NCBI RefSeq assembly: GCF_963583255.1
Contig: NC_084815.1
Coordinates: 13,935,724-13,999,723, forward strand
DNA length: 64,000 nt
Direction of reading: 5' to 3'
Source of the DNA: Pyrus communis
Taxonomy: Eukaryota; Streptophyta; Magnoliopsida; Rosales; Rosaceae
Shown: piece after piece, positions 21,640 to 33,434 of the stretch
Numbering within the stretch: the stretch's first letter is position 1
Layout: each line of letters begins with the position of its first letter
Made by a program: the position numbers and the translations under genes
Notes under the pieces: model-generated
Seen by the model: only the letters and a program-made list of their open reading frames with translations
What the model was told of the DNA's origin: nothing
Databases searched by the model: none

Positions 21640-22330
21640 TTTTATATACTTACCATCACCAACAATCCATCCCATTCTGTTGGGTAAAGTAGAACTAACT
21701 TCCATAATTCCTTTCCAAGCCTCTGAGTTTTCTTGCTTACGACGTGCTTAAAAAAAAAAAAGAGGTATATATGTTTTAAATATTTTTTCTTTATAATTCT
21801 AACCCACCAATTATTAGGACCAGTAAGTATTTCCATCCTAGCTTTGCAAGAGCTGCATAATTAAAATGTTCAATACTCCTAATATTATGACCTCCTAATT
21901 TTTTAGAACAACAGACATTACTTCAACCAAGAGGAGGATGAGAACCAAATTCTTTTCCCCAGAAAAAAGTACGTGCCATAGCGTTAATTTTTAAGTAATT
22001 GTTTTGAACAAGAAAAACATCACATAACGTGATTAGGCATATTACACCATTTTTTACTTCTCACACACCTTTTGTTAATTTTCGTCTTCTAATCTTTTTC
22101 ATTTCACTCGATTCAATAGCTGAAAATTAGAAGGGTGTGTGAGAAGTAAAAAATAGTGTGTGAATATCACACCCCTATTACAAATACTAGAGTTAATAAG
22201 AACAGATTTACCTGCGCTGGAAAAGAGACAATCATCTGCAAAACATAAATTGGATATATGAATGCCTCCTGGTCCTGGCGAAATGAGCAGACCAATATGG
22301 GATTTAGAAGTATTCGCCAAATTATTATGA
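21640..22330 (-). pseudogene. Non-LTR (LINE) reverse transcriptase remnant
   Basis: Reading the minus strand: near 22310-22200 GLLISPGPGGIHISNLCFAD and then DCLFSSAG contain the FADD form of the RT catalytic box typical of plant LINEs. Further down, FFWGKEFGSHPPLGWSNVC (about 21970-21910), then LGGHNIRS, and around 21830-21655 WWVRIIKKKYL and WKGIMEVSSTLPNRMGWIVG match the segment between RT and the C-terminal zinc-binding region of LINE ORF2. Frame changes are frequent and most of RT and the endonuclease is missing. A MITE has split the remnant at 22035-22175. No target duplication or poly(A) tail was identified. Confidence 0.75.
22035..22175. mobile_element. MITE copy 1 (same family as 47254-47401)
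   Basis: A palindromic element about 140 bp long. The left arm contains TTTTTTACTTCTCACACACC, and the right arm contains its complement GGGTGTGTGAGAAGTAAAAA and ends ATATCACACCCC. The centre GAAAATTAGAAGG is shared with the copy at 47254. The left terminus has drifted, so its first bases and any target duplication are unclear. It interrupts the LINE remnant. Confidence 0.75.
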
Positions 22331-23035
22331 TCGCCAATTAATGGTCCAAGGCAAATAATGAAAATATAATAGCGTCTTCAAAGGAGATGCCCAATAAATC
22401 ATCACTAACAGTTAAAAAAGGTAGTAACAATGTTTTCTAACCGAAAAGCCAAATTCGATATGACTTGACATGGATTGGTAGTCCGCATCCTTCCTGCCAA
22501 AATAGATAGCCATTTCAAATCTTTTTTTAATTAATTACTAGTATATTGTTTTAAAATTGAAGGAGAAAGGAATAGAGTGATAGAGAATGTGGGGGTAGGA
22601 GAGAGGGAGAGAGGTTTATTTATTTTTAATTTTTTTTTTAAATAAAGATGTTTAAATCACCTATAGGTAAAGTTCTAAAAAAACGCTAGACACTAGTAGA
22701 ACGGCAGGCTGGAGCTTAGTGCCTAGACGGACTAAGCAGATTTATATAATTTTATTATATATCATATAAATTAATCAAATTTACTATATAATATATAAAT
22801 AAACAATAAATATTTGTTAATTTTGTATCATTTTCGAAGTCCAGAAGTTGTGTTGGGCATTTTATTCTCATTAATAAAATGCAAGGTTGAACTTGTATTC
22901 CTCGTTTTAATTAACAAAATTGTCACCGAGTATCCTAAGACAATCCACTCCATTTATAAATGGGCGTAATGGATCGTAACAGAAGATATATATATATATA
23001 TATATATATAACTCAAACTCATCTAATCCATTTAT
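22331..23035. other. AT-rich non-coding stretch with a hAT terminus fragment
   Basis: No gene seen. At about 22670-22740 the sequence AAAGTTCTAAAAAAACGCTAG followed by GGCTGGAGCTTAGTGCCTAG resembles the terminal region of the hAT family whose ends lie at 37323 and 55437; no matching right end follows, so it is a fragment. A (TA)n run lies at about 22987-23010. Confidence 0.55.
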
Positions 23036-23157
23036 TATCCTATTTGAATAAAAATATGGAAAATTTGGAAAAGTAACCAAGCTCGTATAGAATTAGAACC
23101 ACCCCTTGAAGTTTATAATAATTATAACTTAAAGTTGATATGAAAGTACTAATATAT

Positions 23158-23496
23158 TGACACGCCCGACCCTGATATTCCTTGAACATCAAGGTAGGTA
23201 CGTACTGGCCAACACCCGAAGGTGACGAAGCAATACTAGTATGCATGAGCACCAATGAAAATAAATAAGACTTATAAATTTAAATGAAATTAATATGCAA
23301 ATGAGGAATGTGTTCAGAGCATACACCTAATTTAGAACACTAAAAAGAAAGAATATAAAATTGAATGAACAAAGGAGTGGGTCCTACACTGAAAGGACTT
23401 GACGATGCCGATGCGGAAGTACCTTGACGCTGGGATTGTACGCCTCGATTCTAAGTCTTAAGGGGGAGCAAAACAAACATGAGTGGACAAAGTTGA

Positions 23497-23528
<32 letters not shown>

Positions 23529-25536
23529 CATATATATATAATACTGAAACAGTTATCAACGTAGTAACCCCCAAAGTCTTATGAAAACTAATAGCATAAT
23601 ATGTAATAGGTTCCAAAAACCCTAACATGCCATAAAACCTTTCTTAAACATATATCGTATATAATGTGCTAAATAGTGGTATCATAGTCACCCGTGGTAC
23701 TACATCTCTCGGCCTGAAGCCAATAACTATATCTCCCGGCCCGAAGCCAACAACTATATCTCCCGGCCCGAAGCCAACAACTATATCTCTCGGCCCGAAG
23801 CCAATATACAAGTATCTTTGCCCGTAGGCAGAACAGTGACCACTAGATGAGCACAAAAACATTGAATATACTCTTTTCCAACATAAATACATATATCTCA
23901 AAAACATCTTCATAGCATATAGTCATCCATCATATATACTACAAAGAAGTGTAAAAATATGCTCATAAAGCATATAATCATCCATCATATATACTACAAA
24001 GAACATAAGTTCGATAAAGTATGGTATTCCAAAATATTCTTAGTAAGCATGATAATCATATAATGTAAATCTAATTTACTTATAAAATGTAACCATTAAA
24101 TCATGTTTTTGATGTATGCATTTCTACAATTAAAACATGCATTTTAGAAGGGGTCCACTCACATATACTTCATTGTCGAAAAGCCACGTAACCTAGCGAA
24201 GAAGGAAACTCCACAATAAATGCACCTAAGCACATAAAGGGTCTAATTAATAAAACTATATTCAAATGATTGAATTTGGGAAAACGGACATCAAAAACGG
24301 ATTCATGATGTCGAAAATAGCATAGGAGGAGTCTTGGACAAAACCCAAAAAAGTCAACCCAAAAGCAACGTTGACCAGTCAACGGTCAAAGTCAATGGTC
24401 AGCGTTGACTGAAGTCAACGGATTAGACCGGGTCATTCAAACAGGTCAGGTCACCGGGTTTAGGGCTTAGGGTTTGGACTTGGGTTAGGTTTAGGTTTAG
24501 GTGGGTTGGGCTTTGGGTTAAAAGGTTGGGCCTAAAATAGGGCCGGGTTACAAGGCCCATGTGTTTGGGTCACAAGGGTCACGGGTTGGGCTGGAGGCCC
24601 ATGGATTTTGGGTTGGGTTCAAAGGACTTGGGTCGGGTTGACCTATTTTCAGGCCAACGGATTGGCCATTTTCTGGGCACCACTTCAAACGCCCATAACT
24701 TCGTCGTTACTCAATCAAATCAAGTGACCCAAAAACTGAAAGTTGTAGTACTCAACGAGACAAAGATATTGGTACCTCAAACGATGTCTAACTCACCCCT
24801 TTTTTGGCTGGAAAATACCTCGAAAGGTGACTATCCGTGGAAAAACTGTTAACTCACCAGAATTTCTGGGTAAACTTTAAACGTCCATAACTTTGTCAAT
24901 ACTTAACTAAATTGAGTGATTCAAAATAAAAAATATAGCTAGGAATGTGTAGAATAGATTCATACCAAGTGGGAACCGATTGGTGACCGGAGTTAGCCAG
25001 AAAATGACCTGAAAGATGGCTAAACAACCACGGCCTGGAAGTTTCCAGATTTGCTAACCGTGAATCTAGACATGATCTACAATGATAGGGACCAATTTCG
25101 AGGCTTACCTTCCTCGGAAATGGCAAGAAATCGCCGGAGAAGTTCCTTGAACAGTGCAGCTCGGGGGTGAGTTTTCAAATTGTTTTTCTTTTATTTTCTT
25201 GGTTCAAGAACTCTTAGGGGCAATGAGGGAAGGTTATGGTGCAGTCTAAGTTGTTGTTGTGCGTTGTTATTTCAGTGAAAACCTTCTAGGAGGGTTGGTT
25301 TTTGAGAGAGAAATGAGAGGGCCGAGAGTGAGGAAGAGAGATGAAAGAGTTGTGAGATAGAAATGTGAGGGAAAAAAGAGAGATGAAGGATTTGGGCCCA
25401 AGGGACAAAATCAAGGATAGGCCCCTTGGGCACACTAATTAAGACCAAAAGCAATCCCATTTCAAAATATATAGCCCAAAGTGAAAATTTACGAAAATAC
25501 CCTTCTGTTTCGTAATTTCTAGGACGGGTTGTTACA
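23158..25536 (-). mobile_element. Solo LTR of a Tekay/Del-like gypsy element
   Basis: 2,379 bp. On the minus strand it starts TGTAACAACCCGTCC and ends GTCGGGCGTGTCA. The direct repeat TATAT lies at 23153-23157 and 25537-25541. No internal gag-pol or second LTR is present, so this is a solo LTR left by recombination. It contains no convincing ORF and carries a 27-bp tandem array at 23702-23808 and (TA)n tracts around 23500-23540. Confidence 0.88.
23702..23808. repeat. 27-bp tandem repeat, four copies
   Basis: Units read CTATATCTCCCGGCCCGAAG followed by CCAACAA, with one to three changes per copy. They lie inside the solo LTR. There are no spacers between units, so this is a simple minisatellite. 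Confidence 0.85.
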
Positions 25537-25556
25537 TATATCCTTAATGCATCAAA

Positions 25557-26039
25557 TTTTATTCCTCGAAGTCCTTGGATGTCCCCTCCTTTTGCTCTCC
25601 TTCTATTTATTTTCTTTGAACTACAAGTGTAATGTGGTATTGTTTATGGTGTATGTTGAGCACTCTGCCCATCTATTTCCTCTTAATGTTGGAATTGTTG
25701 TGCCATTTGCTTTATTTATGGGTTACCCTTTTTATTTTTGATAAGTTGCATAGCACCTCCAAGAATGAAGATGAGGTCTCGAAGGCAGAACCTGCTGCTA
25801 AGGTTCAAAAGTTTACTGAATGGCCTTTGAAATGTATAGGCTTTCATTCTCGTTCCCTAGGCAATAAGGATATAGTTAACAACAACTCATCGGTTGAGAC
25901 CCAACTCCAGTTATCAATATTTAAGGTGTTCATTGATCTCGTTGGTAACTAACTTTCCGGGAAGGGGTGGGCTAGTGCAAAGAGTTATTGGCTGTTCTAG
26001 TTTTTTCACGGTTAAGAACATAAGGAAGTTTATAACTTT
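25557..26039 (+). other. Internal segment of the long-inverted-repeat element
   Basis: The interior holds a frame at 25632-25952. Its first half is hydrophobic and its last 70 or so residues have a more protein-like composition (KNEDEVSKAEPAAKVQKFTE, then later SVETQLQLSIFKVFIDLVGN). I do not recognise it. Mutator-like elements often capture pieces of host genes (Pack-MULEs), and this could be such a piece, but chance coding potential is equally possible. Confidence 0.3.
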
Positions 26040-26170
26040 TCACTCATTAGGGGTATATTAGTACTTTCACTTCAAATTTTAGTTATAATTATCATAAACT
26101 TAAAAGGGTGGTTATAATTTTATACAGGGTCCATATTTTGGTTATTTTTCTAAATTTCCCTAAAAATATA

Positions 26171-26659
26171 TTGGATACTTGTATCCATGGGTCAAGTGGC
26201 CATCCAATCACTGACTCTCCTCTTTAAAGAAGAAAACCTAACTAAAGCTGCAACTGCTAAGCCATTTTTGCCGTCAGCCATATCTGCAATTGCAGATCTA
26301 TACCCCTCTTTCTCCCTCTTATTCTCTCTCGTCTCGTTGACTATCATCAACTCGTTTTCTAGCACACCGAAAGGGATACGATGAGACTCATGGAGACAAG
26401 ACGCGAGAAGCAAAATGCACAGACTGTCCAATGTCCACCTTCTTCTGGGTAGGCATTTATTTTTTCCCAGGCCAACCATACCGTCTAGCCTGTACCTAAT
26501 TCACTAAGGCGGCCTTTTTACACTGCCAAATAGCTTTGCCGATTTATTAAATAGTTTCGGGTTAATCGTGGCGAAGCACTGCTGCTGAGTGACTAGGCGC
26601 AGCCTAGATTGCTATTTAGAACAATGCTTGTAGATGCTTAAACAAAAAACAACAAAATT
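26171..26659. other. Non-coding stretch
   Basis: Overlapping frames exist on both strands around 26190-26480, but none matches a family I know. Near 26590-26635 the bases GACTAGGCGCAGCCTAG and TTTAGAACAATG faintly resemble the hAT terminus family seen at 37323. No other feature is supported. Confidence 0.3.
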
Positions 26660-27089
26660 TTGATTTGTGAAATTACATTACTGCACTTGACTTCTTTTTT
26701 GTGATAGAAGACTAAATAGTCTTTTCACCATCTTTTGGTTGACAAAAAGGGTAAGGCTTAATGTAACATTTAGGTTTTCAATTTGGTAAAATTGAATAAG
26801 AAGTAGTAGTAACTGTTGTGGCCAATTTTCTAAAGGGTGAGGGAAGGGGAGGGAGGGAAGGAAAAGGAGAAAGGGGGAGAGAGAGAGGTGTAGAGAAATA
26901 TAGAATGTGTATAGATATGTTTTCCTTATGCCACTGCCTTTATATATAGTAAACAATAAGAAAAGAGTAACTTGTCCTCCAAGTAAATACAAAGTCTAAT
27001 AGGAAAGAGTCACTACGATATTGAGTAATCTTAAACATAATCTCACTATAATTTACACAATTATACATGTGCTAATAATGTTCACAACA

Positions 27090-27943
27090 CTCCCCCTTGA
27101 TTGTGTAAATACTCAAGCTGATATCACACCAGATTCAACAAAGATAGTTGTTGAAGTCATCTCGTCTGCACTGATAGAGTAACATGCTAGTCTCAAACAA
27201 GAAACTTCCATATGGAAATAAGTCTCAAAAAACCCGGCTATGTTAAACCCAATATTGTACAAAAATCCATAGTATAAGGAAAATGGTGAGTTGAATGCAA
27301 AGTCAGTTTAAACGTCTACTGGATGTACATAAGGGTATAACTAGCTTAGTATGGGTTTCTCGTTAAAACCTAATTAGGTAGCATAAACTTAAAGGACAAA
27401 ATGCTCCTAATCCTAAGGAAGAAGATTACATTAAAGTCTAGTGACTTTGATTCAAGATACTTTCCTTGAGTTTGACATAATTCTAAAGAGAACTAACCAT
27501 GTTGCAAATCAGAAAGTTTATGCATACCAATTCCTCGAACAAGCTTCTGGAAAGTAGACTTCGGCAGTGACTTTAGATGTATCTTTTATTGATTAAGGTA
27601 TTAGAAGGAATCACCTCTATCTAGAGAAAGAGAAATGTTCATTTAGATAGACAGAGATTTTGTTCGAATAAGCTCGACAGCAACTTTCAGCCTGAAGCAC
27701 TCACGCTTAGCTTCATGTAAGGTAAGAATTTCAGCATGGTTCGATAAAGTCACAACTACGGTCTATTTGGTTGACCTCTAACATATTGCGGTATCTTCAA
27801 CGGTAAAGATGTAATCACATTTGAGAACGTGCTTTGTGTGGGTCAGACAAGTAATCTGCGTTTGCATAACCAACAAGGAGAGCATTGACTCGGTGACTAA
27901 AGGGCGCGTCGTTACTCAAGGAAGCATATATATGAGTAGAACA
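27090..27943 (-). pseudogene. Copia RNase H remnant and polypurine tract (outer element)
   Basis: On the minus strand, just inside the junction, the frame reads LVGYANADYLSDPHKARSQM, the plant Copia RNase H block that normally runs 'GYADAGYLSDPHKARSQTGY'. Frame changes follow at once. Further left, to about 27660, the sequence still fits the region between RNase H and the LTR. A purine tract borders the LTR at 27090. It is non-functional. The upstream part of the same gene is at 32049-32841. Confidence 0.72.
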
Positions 27944-28442
27944 TGTTGATATTGTTGCAGTGAAAACGACAGCTTGCTGCTGGTGTAAATTATAGAAACC
28001 AAAACACAACTAAATAGAAATTAAAGACGAACAAAACACACCATAATTTTGTCGGAAAAAACCCTTTGATGTGAAAGGAAAAGCCACAAGACAAAGTCTG
28101 AAATACTTCCACTATTGAAAATGGGATTACAAGCACTAATCTCTCTGAAAATTTAGAGGTTGAATGACTCAATAGCGCATACACACTCTTGGATGAACTC
28201 ACTATTTTTCTGTTTTGTTTCTCTTTGTGGAAAAGCTACAGGCTAAAATATATAAATATTAATAATCAAGTCCCATCTAGAAAACTATGGAAGGGGATAG
28301 ACAAAGCAATTAATATTGGGGATGCTTTACATTTACTCTGTTCTTGAAATTGGAAAAACCTTTCGTTGTCCAAGGATATTTCTTCTTAGATAGTTGTGTA
28401 TTAAAGATGGATATTTAATTTCATGACAAGGGAATTCTAACA
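27944..28442 (-). repeat. 3' LTR of the inner Copia element
   Basis: Starts TGTTGATATTGTTGC and ends GGAATTCTAACA on the plus strand. Shared blocks with 31537-32048 include CACCATAATTTTGT and CACACTCTTGGATGAACTCA. Confidence 0.85.
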
Positions 28443-31400
28443 ATCTCCCCCTTCTTGACTAATGTTGAAGAAACACAAACCTCTTGTTGTTGTGCAATGC
28501 TCATGTTTCCCATTAGGAAGAGCCTTCGTCAACATATCAGACTTGTTGTCATTGGTATGGACTTTGTCCAACTGTAACAATTTTTTCTTAAGCACATCTC
28601 AAATCCAATGATACATAAGATCAATATGTTTAGACTTGTAGTGAAAGCTTGGATTCTTATTGAGATGGATGCCACTTTGATTGTCACAATAGATGATAAA
28701 CGTTTTCTAGTGTAGACCAAGTTCTTTGAAATATCTCTTCAACCACAACATTTCCTTGCAACATTATGTAATGACAATGTACTCTGCCTTCATAGTAGAC
28801 AACGTCACACATTTTTGGAATTTAGATTGCGAAGACACCGCTCCCTCTACAAAAGTGAATAAATAGCCCGAAGTTAATCTTTTCGTGTCTTTGTCTCCTG
28901 CCAAATCTGTATCAGTGAAGCTTTTGAGAACAAGCTTATACTTCCAAAACACAAACATAACTTTGAAGTACCTCTAAGATACCTTAGAATCCATTTGACT
29001 GCTACCCAATGCTTCTACCTAGGATTTGCAACAAACCCGCTCACCACTAATACCACTTGCAAGATATGGCTTAGTACAAACCATTGCATACATTAAACTC
29101 TTTACGGCTGAAGCATAGGGAATTTTCTTCACTTTTTCATTCTCTTCCTTTGTTGAAGGGCTTTAATAGTAACTGAGCTTGAAGTGAGCAGCAAATGGAC
29201 AGCTTACAGCTTGTTTAAGTGTGGGCCATTCTTGTTCTTGACTCTCTTCTATATTAGAATCTGTCATTGCATTCTCTTGGCTATCATGATCATCATCTGT
29301 AACTTTTGGTTTAGCTCCCCCATCAACATCGTGAGATGCAACATGAGAAATTGGATCAAAATCAATCAGACTATCAAAATAAGGCTGATCACATTTTTCA
29401 TTCGTTACAAAATCTTCAATTGTTTAGTCTTCAAAGAAAATCACATCTTGACCTTGAACCACTTTCTTTCTTATAGGATCCCATGATCCGTAGCCAAATT
29501 TTTCATCTCTATAACACAAGAATACACATTGCTTGGCCTTGCCATGAAGCTTTGATATCTCTTTCTTAGGTATATGCATAGATACTCTGCAACCGAATGT
29601 TTTCAAGTGTCCGTATGAGACATATTTCTTAGTCCATACCTTATCTGGAATATCTCCATTTAAGGGTGATGAAGGACACAAATTAATCAAATAACACGGT
29701 GCTCTCATCCCTCCCCCCAAAAATTTTGGGCAATTTCCCATGAGACAACAAACATCTTATTTTTTTCCACAATGGTGTGATTCGTCCTTTCCGCAACACC
29801 ATTGTGTTGTGGAGTTCTAATAATAGATTCCTTATATCTAATGCCATGAATTTTACAATACTCATCAAATGGCCCCAACTACTCACCGCCATTGTCGGTG
29901 CAAATGCATTTTAGTTCACTCATGTCTCACTTTCCACCATTGCATGAAAGCTTTGAAATGTTGATAGCACCTGGTCTTTTGTTTTTAAAGTATATGCCCA
30001 AACTTTTCTTAAATGATCATTTATAAAAGTGACAAAATAAGAAGCACCAACCAAGGATTTAACTTTCAATGGGCCACATACCTCCAAACAAAACCTATCT
30101 AAAATATTTGATTTTCTTTCATGATTTCTTTGAAAAGAAACTTTATGCTACTTGCCAATTCAACAATGAATGCAACTGTTTATGTGCGTACCTTTAATTT
30201 CAGGGAGGATTTCTCTCCTTGCAAGAATATGCAAACCCTTCTCACTCATATGTCCCAATTGCTTATGCCATAGATCGATCGAAGCATCATTTTTCATTTC
30301 TTTCATCTCCCCCTTCCATAGTTGAGCATGGGTTATGTATAGAGTGCAACATTTTCTTTTCTTACAATTACGAGGGATCCCTTTTTGATCTTTCATCTTC
30401 CATTTGAAAACTTATTCTTGTATCCGACATCATCCAACTTTCTAACAGAAATTAAATTTAGGTGTAAGTCTGGCGCATATCTAACCTCCTTGAGCATGAG
30501 TTTGGTGCTTTGATCAGTTTCTAGAATCACTTCACCGATCCCTGCAATTTTTAACATATCCTTATTTCCCATCTTCACTAAGCCATCACTGGTTTTATAT
30601 GATGAAAAGAATGCCTTGTTCGAAGTAGCATGAAAAGAGGCTCCAGAGTCTACTGTCCAAGTGGTATCTTCATAAGACATATTCAAGCATGATTTTTCAT
30701 ACTCCGAGAGAATAATAATATTACCGTCTAAGGATATAGAAGGAATATCTTTCTCTTCTTGTTTTTCTTCATTCTTCTTCTTTTTCTTGAGTTTTCTACC
30801 TTCTCTTCTGTAGTGACCTTTTAGACCACAATAATGACATACCATGTCCTTTCATGGCTTTGATTTGTTTCTCAACCTCCCATAAGACTGAGGATAAGAG
30901 CTTCTATTTTTATTCCTTCCCCTCTTTTCTACAACCAAAGCTTTTGAGTAGGAAGAATCTATGGATTTTCTTCTCATTTTTTCATTCAACAAAAGTGACT
31001 TGTTTCATTGGGAGGACTCTATCTGGAGTAGAGTTGATGATAAAAATGGCCAAGGTTTCTCAACTGTCTAGTAGAGAACTGAAAGTAGGAGAGCTTGTAA
31101 CACATATTCATTGAAGAGAACTGATTGACGATGTTTTGCATCTCATTCAAGTTTTCATTAACGTAGTTGCCTTCTTTGAGCTTTAAATTGACAAGTCTTT
31201 TCCTAAAAAAAAAACTGTTTTGCCCGTTGTCTTTCTTTCATATAAGCTTTCAAGCTTCTTCCATAACAAAAGTGCATTGCTCTCCTTCAAAATGTGATGA
31301 TACACATTATCATCAAGCCATTGCTTCATAACTCTAATGGTTCTTCGGTTTTGTTTCTTCCATTCCTCATCGGACATTTTTTTGGGTTTGTCACCTTCAA

Positions 31401-31536
31401 TTGGATTGAACGTATCCTTGCAATACAGTAAGTCCACCATTTTTGACTTCCAAATAATGTAGTTTCTCCATTTAGGCTCACCATTCGACTTGTGTTGATA
31501 TCCATGATCTACAAAGCAACTGGCTCTGATGCCAAT
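28443..31536 (-). pseudogene. Inner Copia gag-pol with the RT core deleted
   Basis: Minus-strand order: gag (31440-31183, with MVDLLYCKDTFNPIEGDKPK, then a TMKQWLDDNV-like block); zinc knuckle CHYCGLKGHYRREG at 30840; protease TTWTVDSGASFHATSN (about 30663-30616); pre-integrase LWHKQLGHMSEKGLHI (about 30280); integrase core pieces at 29950-29683; and the C-terminal integrase block GYGSWDPIRKKVVQGQDVIF at about 29490-29432. The frame then passes straight from a SQEQEWPTLKQ-like linker to PFAAHFKLS and ASAVKSLMYAMVCTKP (about 29200-29070), which belongs after the RT catalytic centre. The YVDD part of RT is therefore absent. RNase H (SFTDTDLAGDKDTKRLTSGY at about 28920) follows. Several stops are present, so the copy cannot be autonomous. 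Confidence 0.82.
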
Positions 31537-32048
31537 TGTTGAAATTGCTGCAGCAAAAGTAGCAGCTTCCTGCTAGTGTAAATCATAGAAAGCAAAACAC
31601 AACTAAACAAAAATTAAAGACGAACAAAGGACACCATAATTTTGTGGAAAAAAAACCCCTCCAATGTGAAAGGAAAAACCACATGACAAAGTCTGCAATA
31701 CTTCCACTATTGGAAATGGGATTACAAGCACTAATCTCTCTAAAACTTTAGAGGATGTTTGACTCAAGAGCGCGCACACACTCTTGGATGAACTCAATAC
31801 TTTTTTGTTTTGTCTCTCTCTCTCTCTCTATATGGAAAAACTACTGGCTAAAACACATAAATATTCATAATCAACTCCCTTCTAGAAAACTACAGAAGGG
31901 GATAGACAAAGTAATTAATATTAGGGCTACTTTACATTTACTCAGTTCTTGAAAGTGGATAAAACCGTTCTTTATCCCATGATATGTATTCTTAGACAGC
32001 TTTGCATTACAGATGGATATTTAATTCCACGAGGAGGGAATTCTAATA
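31537..32048 (-). repeat. 5' LTR of the inner Copia element
   Basis: 512 bp, TGTTGAAATTG to GGAATTCTAATA on the plus strand. It contains a (TC)n run near 31816-31828. The terminal TA in place of CA has decayed from the canonical end. Confidence 0.85.
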
Positions 32049-32841
32049 GACAAGCCTAAATCCGTTATACCTTTGAGGTAGTGGAAGTTGTCTTTAACAC
32101 CAGTCCAGTGTCTGCATGTAGGCGTGTTGCTATATCTTGCTGAATGAATAACATCGAAAGAGATGTCTGATCTAGTGTATTGAGTTAAGTACGATAAAGT
32201 GACAATTGCACCGAGGTATGGAACTTTAAGCTCCAATACCTCTTCCTCATTGCCTTTAGGACATAAAGGATCTTGTTTTGCATCTAGAATTGGTACGGCC
32301 ATATGAGAATTTGAAGGCTTCGCTTTATCCTCGTTAAAGCGACGCAACACCTTCTTGGTGTAGTTTGATTGATGAACAAGAATACCATCTGAACAATGCT
32401 CGATCTCCAGGCCAACACAGTATAGAGTATTCTCGATATCTTTCTTCTCAAATTCCGTCTTAAGGTGCGTGATAGTTTTCTCAAGCTCTTTCAGAGTCCC
32501 ACTGAGATTCATGTCATCGACATAAACTGCAACGATCATAAAATTGGAATGTGACTTCCTAAGAAACACACATGGGAATAGTTTATTATTCACATAACTT
32601 TGACTAATCAAATACTTACTCAGACGGTTGTACCACATCCGTCTGGATTGTTTCAATCTGTAGAGTGAACGCCTAAATCTAATCAAAAGGGTGTTCCGTA
32701 GTAGAACTATTTGATTGAGTCAATGTAAGTCATTTAAGCTTTCATGTAGATTTTCGTATCAAGATTTCTATAAAGATATGCGGTTACCATGTCCATGAGC
32801 TGCATATTTAGTTTTTCGAAAACTACAAAACTGATAATAGT
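32049..32841 (-). pseudogene. Copia reverse transcriptase remnant (outer element)
   Basis: On the minus strand: VVFEKLNMQLMDMVTAYLYR (about 32830-32770, the 'DVVTAYLYG' motif); after a stop and frame change, SLYRLKQSRRMWYNRLS; then VAVYVDDMNLSGT, the RT catalytic YVDD box (about 32530-32515); and further on YTKKVLRRFN, LSYLTQYTRSDISF and HYLKGITDLGL at the junction with the inner element. These are sequential Copia RT motifs. At least two frame breaks lie upstream of 32686. It continues at 27943. The protein that begins at 32686 on the minus strand runs a few residues into the inner LTR, which is an artefact of the insertion. Confidence 0.82.
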
Positions 32842-33376
32842 GCAGGAACCAAATTTGCGCATATCCGTGGACGGAAGCGAAATCAAGTTGGACTTGTGTG
32901 CCTTTAATCTCCGGCGAGGAGAGATGGGGTTGATTTGTTTTGGGGGGGGGGGGGGGGGTGGTTGAATACGAATAGGATTGCTTACATATCTCCAGGAAGG
33001 AGAATCAAATTGCGGGTGTAGTTCTAAGAAATAATGGTGTCATGTACAGTAAATCGTGAACCATCCTTGATGAATAGTCTATGGTGAGATTTTAAGGAGA
33101 TGTCTATGCGTAAACGGCGACGTATGAGAGAAAAGTCTCGCTTAGAGAGAATATGCAAATATTATACAAATCATATATAATATTGATGTGCGACATAGTG
33201 CATCAATAATAAAATACCCGATGTTAGGTGAATCAATATTGTGTTTTATGTAATGCACATATTTTATAAATCCTACACCACTGTCTCAGTATAATATATC
33301 ATAGTATTAAAAAAAATGAACAAACGACGTGTATCATATATGTGAGATAGTGTCATTTTGATGCTGACAAACGAGT

Positions 33377-33434
<58 letters not shown>

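Larger units (their letters stand above)
23036..26170. mobile_element. DNA element with ~130-bp terminal inverted repeats, split by a solo LTR
   Basis: The left arm at about 23041-23157 and the right arm at about 26040-26165 are inverted copies. Shared blocks include AGTTTATAATAATTATAACT versus AGTTTATGATAATTATAACT and GAAAGTACTAATATA in both. The left arm resumes after the solo LTR (25537-25556, TATATCCTTAATG versus TATACCCCTAATG), which shows that the LTR landed inside the arm. Long inverted ends of this size are typical of Mutator-like elements, but the outermost bases and any 9-bp target duplication are not clear. Without the LTR the element would be about 0.75 kb. Confidence 0.55.
27944..32048 (-). 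mobile_element. Inner Copia retrotransposon with both LTRs, RT deleted
   Basis: LTRs lie at 27944-28442 and 31537-32048, about 500 bp each and clearly similar along their length. On the minus strand they begin TGTTAGAATTCC (mutated to TATTAG in the right copy). A primer-binding site with TTGGCATCAGAGC, near the initiator-Met type, sits at 31524-31536, and a polypurine tract (AAGGGGGAGAT on the minus strand) at about 28443-28455. Flanking pentamers are GAACA (27939-27943) and GACAA (32049-32053), an imperfect duplication. It interrupts the outer Copia element in its RT/RNase H region. The internal region is only 3.1 kb because the RT core is missing. Confidence 0.85.
26660..32841 (-). mobile_element. 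Truncated Copia element, minus strand, split by a second Copia element
   Basis: The 3' part comprises an LTR ending at 27089 (TTCACAACA on the plus strand), a purine tract (CAAGGGGGAGT on the minus strand) and RNase H remnants (27090-27943). The RT part resumes at 32049-32841 beyond the inner element. The LTR's far end (near 26660) and the 5' half of the element are not identifiable; homology stops at about 32841. The two halves meet cleanly in coding order (TDLGL, then a YSY-like block), which shows that they were once one element. Confidence 0.7.

Noticed and set aside
23702..23808. CRISPR-like array
   Set aside because: Units are directly tandem without spacers and lie in a plant LTR.
23644..23913. 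Minus-strand frame with GFGPGDIVV repeats
   Set aside because: Product of the 27-bp minisatellite, whose unit length is a multiple of three; no coding evidence.
26187..26479. Possible small gene (frames on both strands)
   Set aside because: No motif, no supporting splice sites, and mutual antisense overlap.
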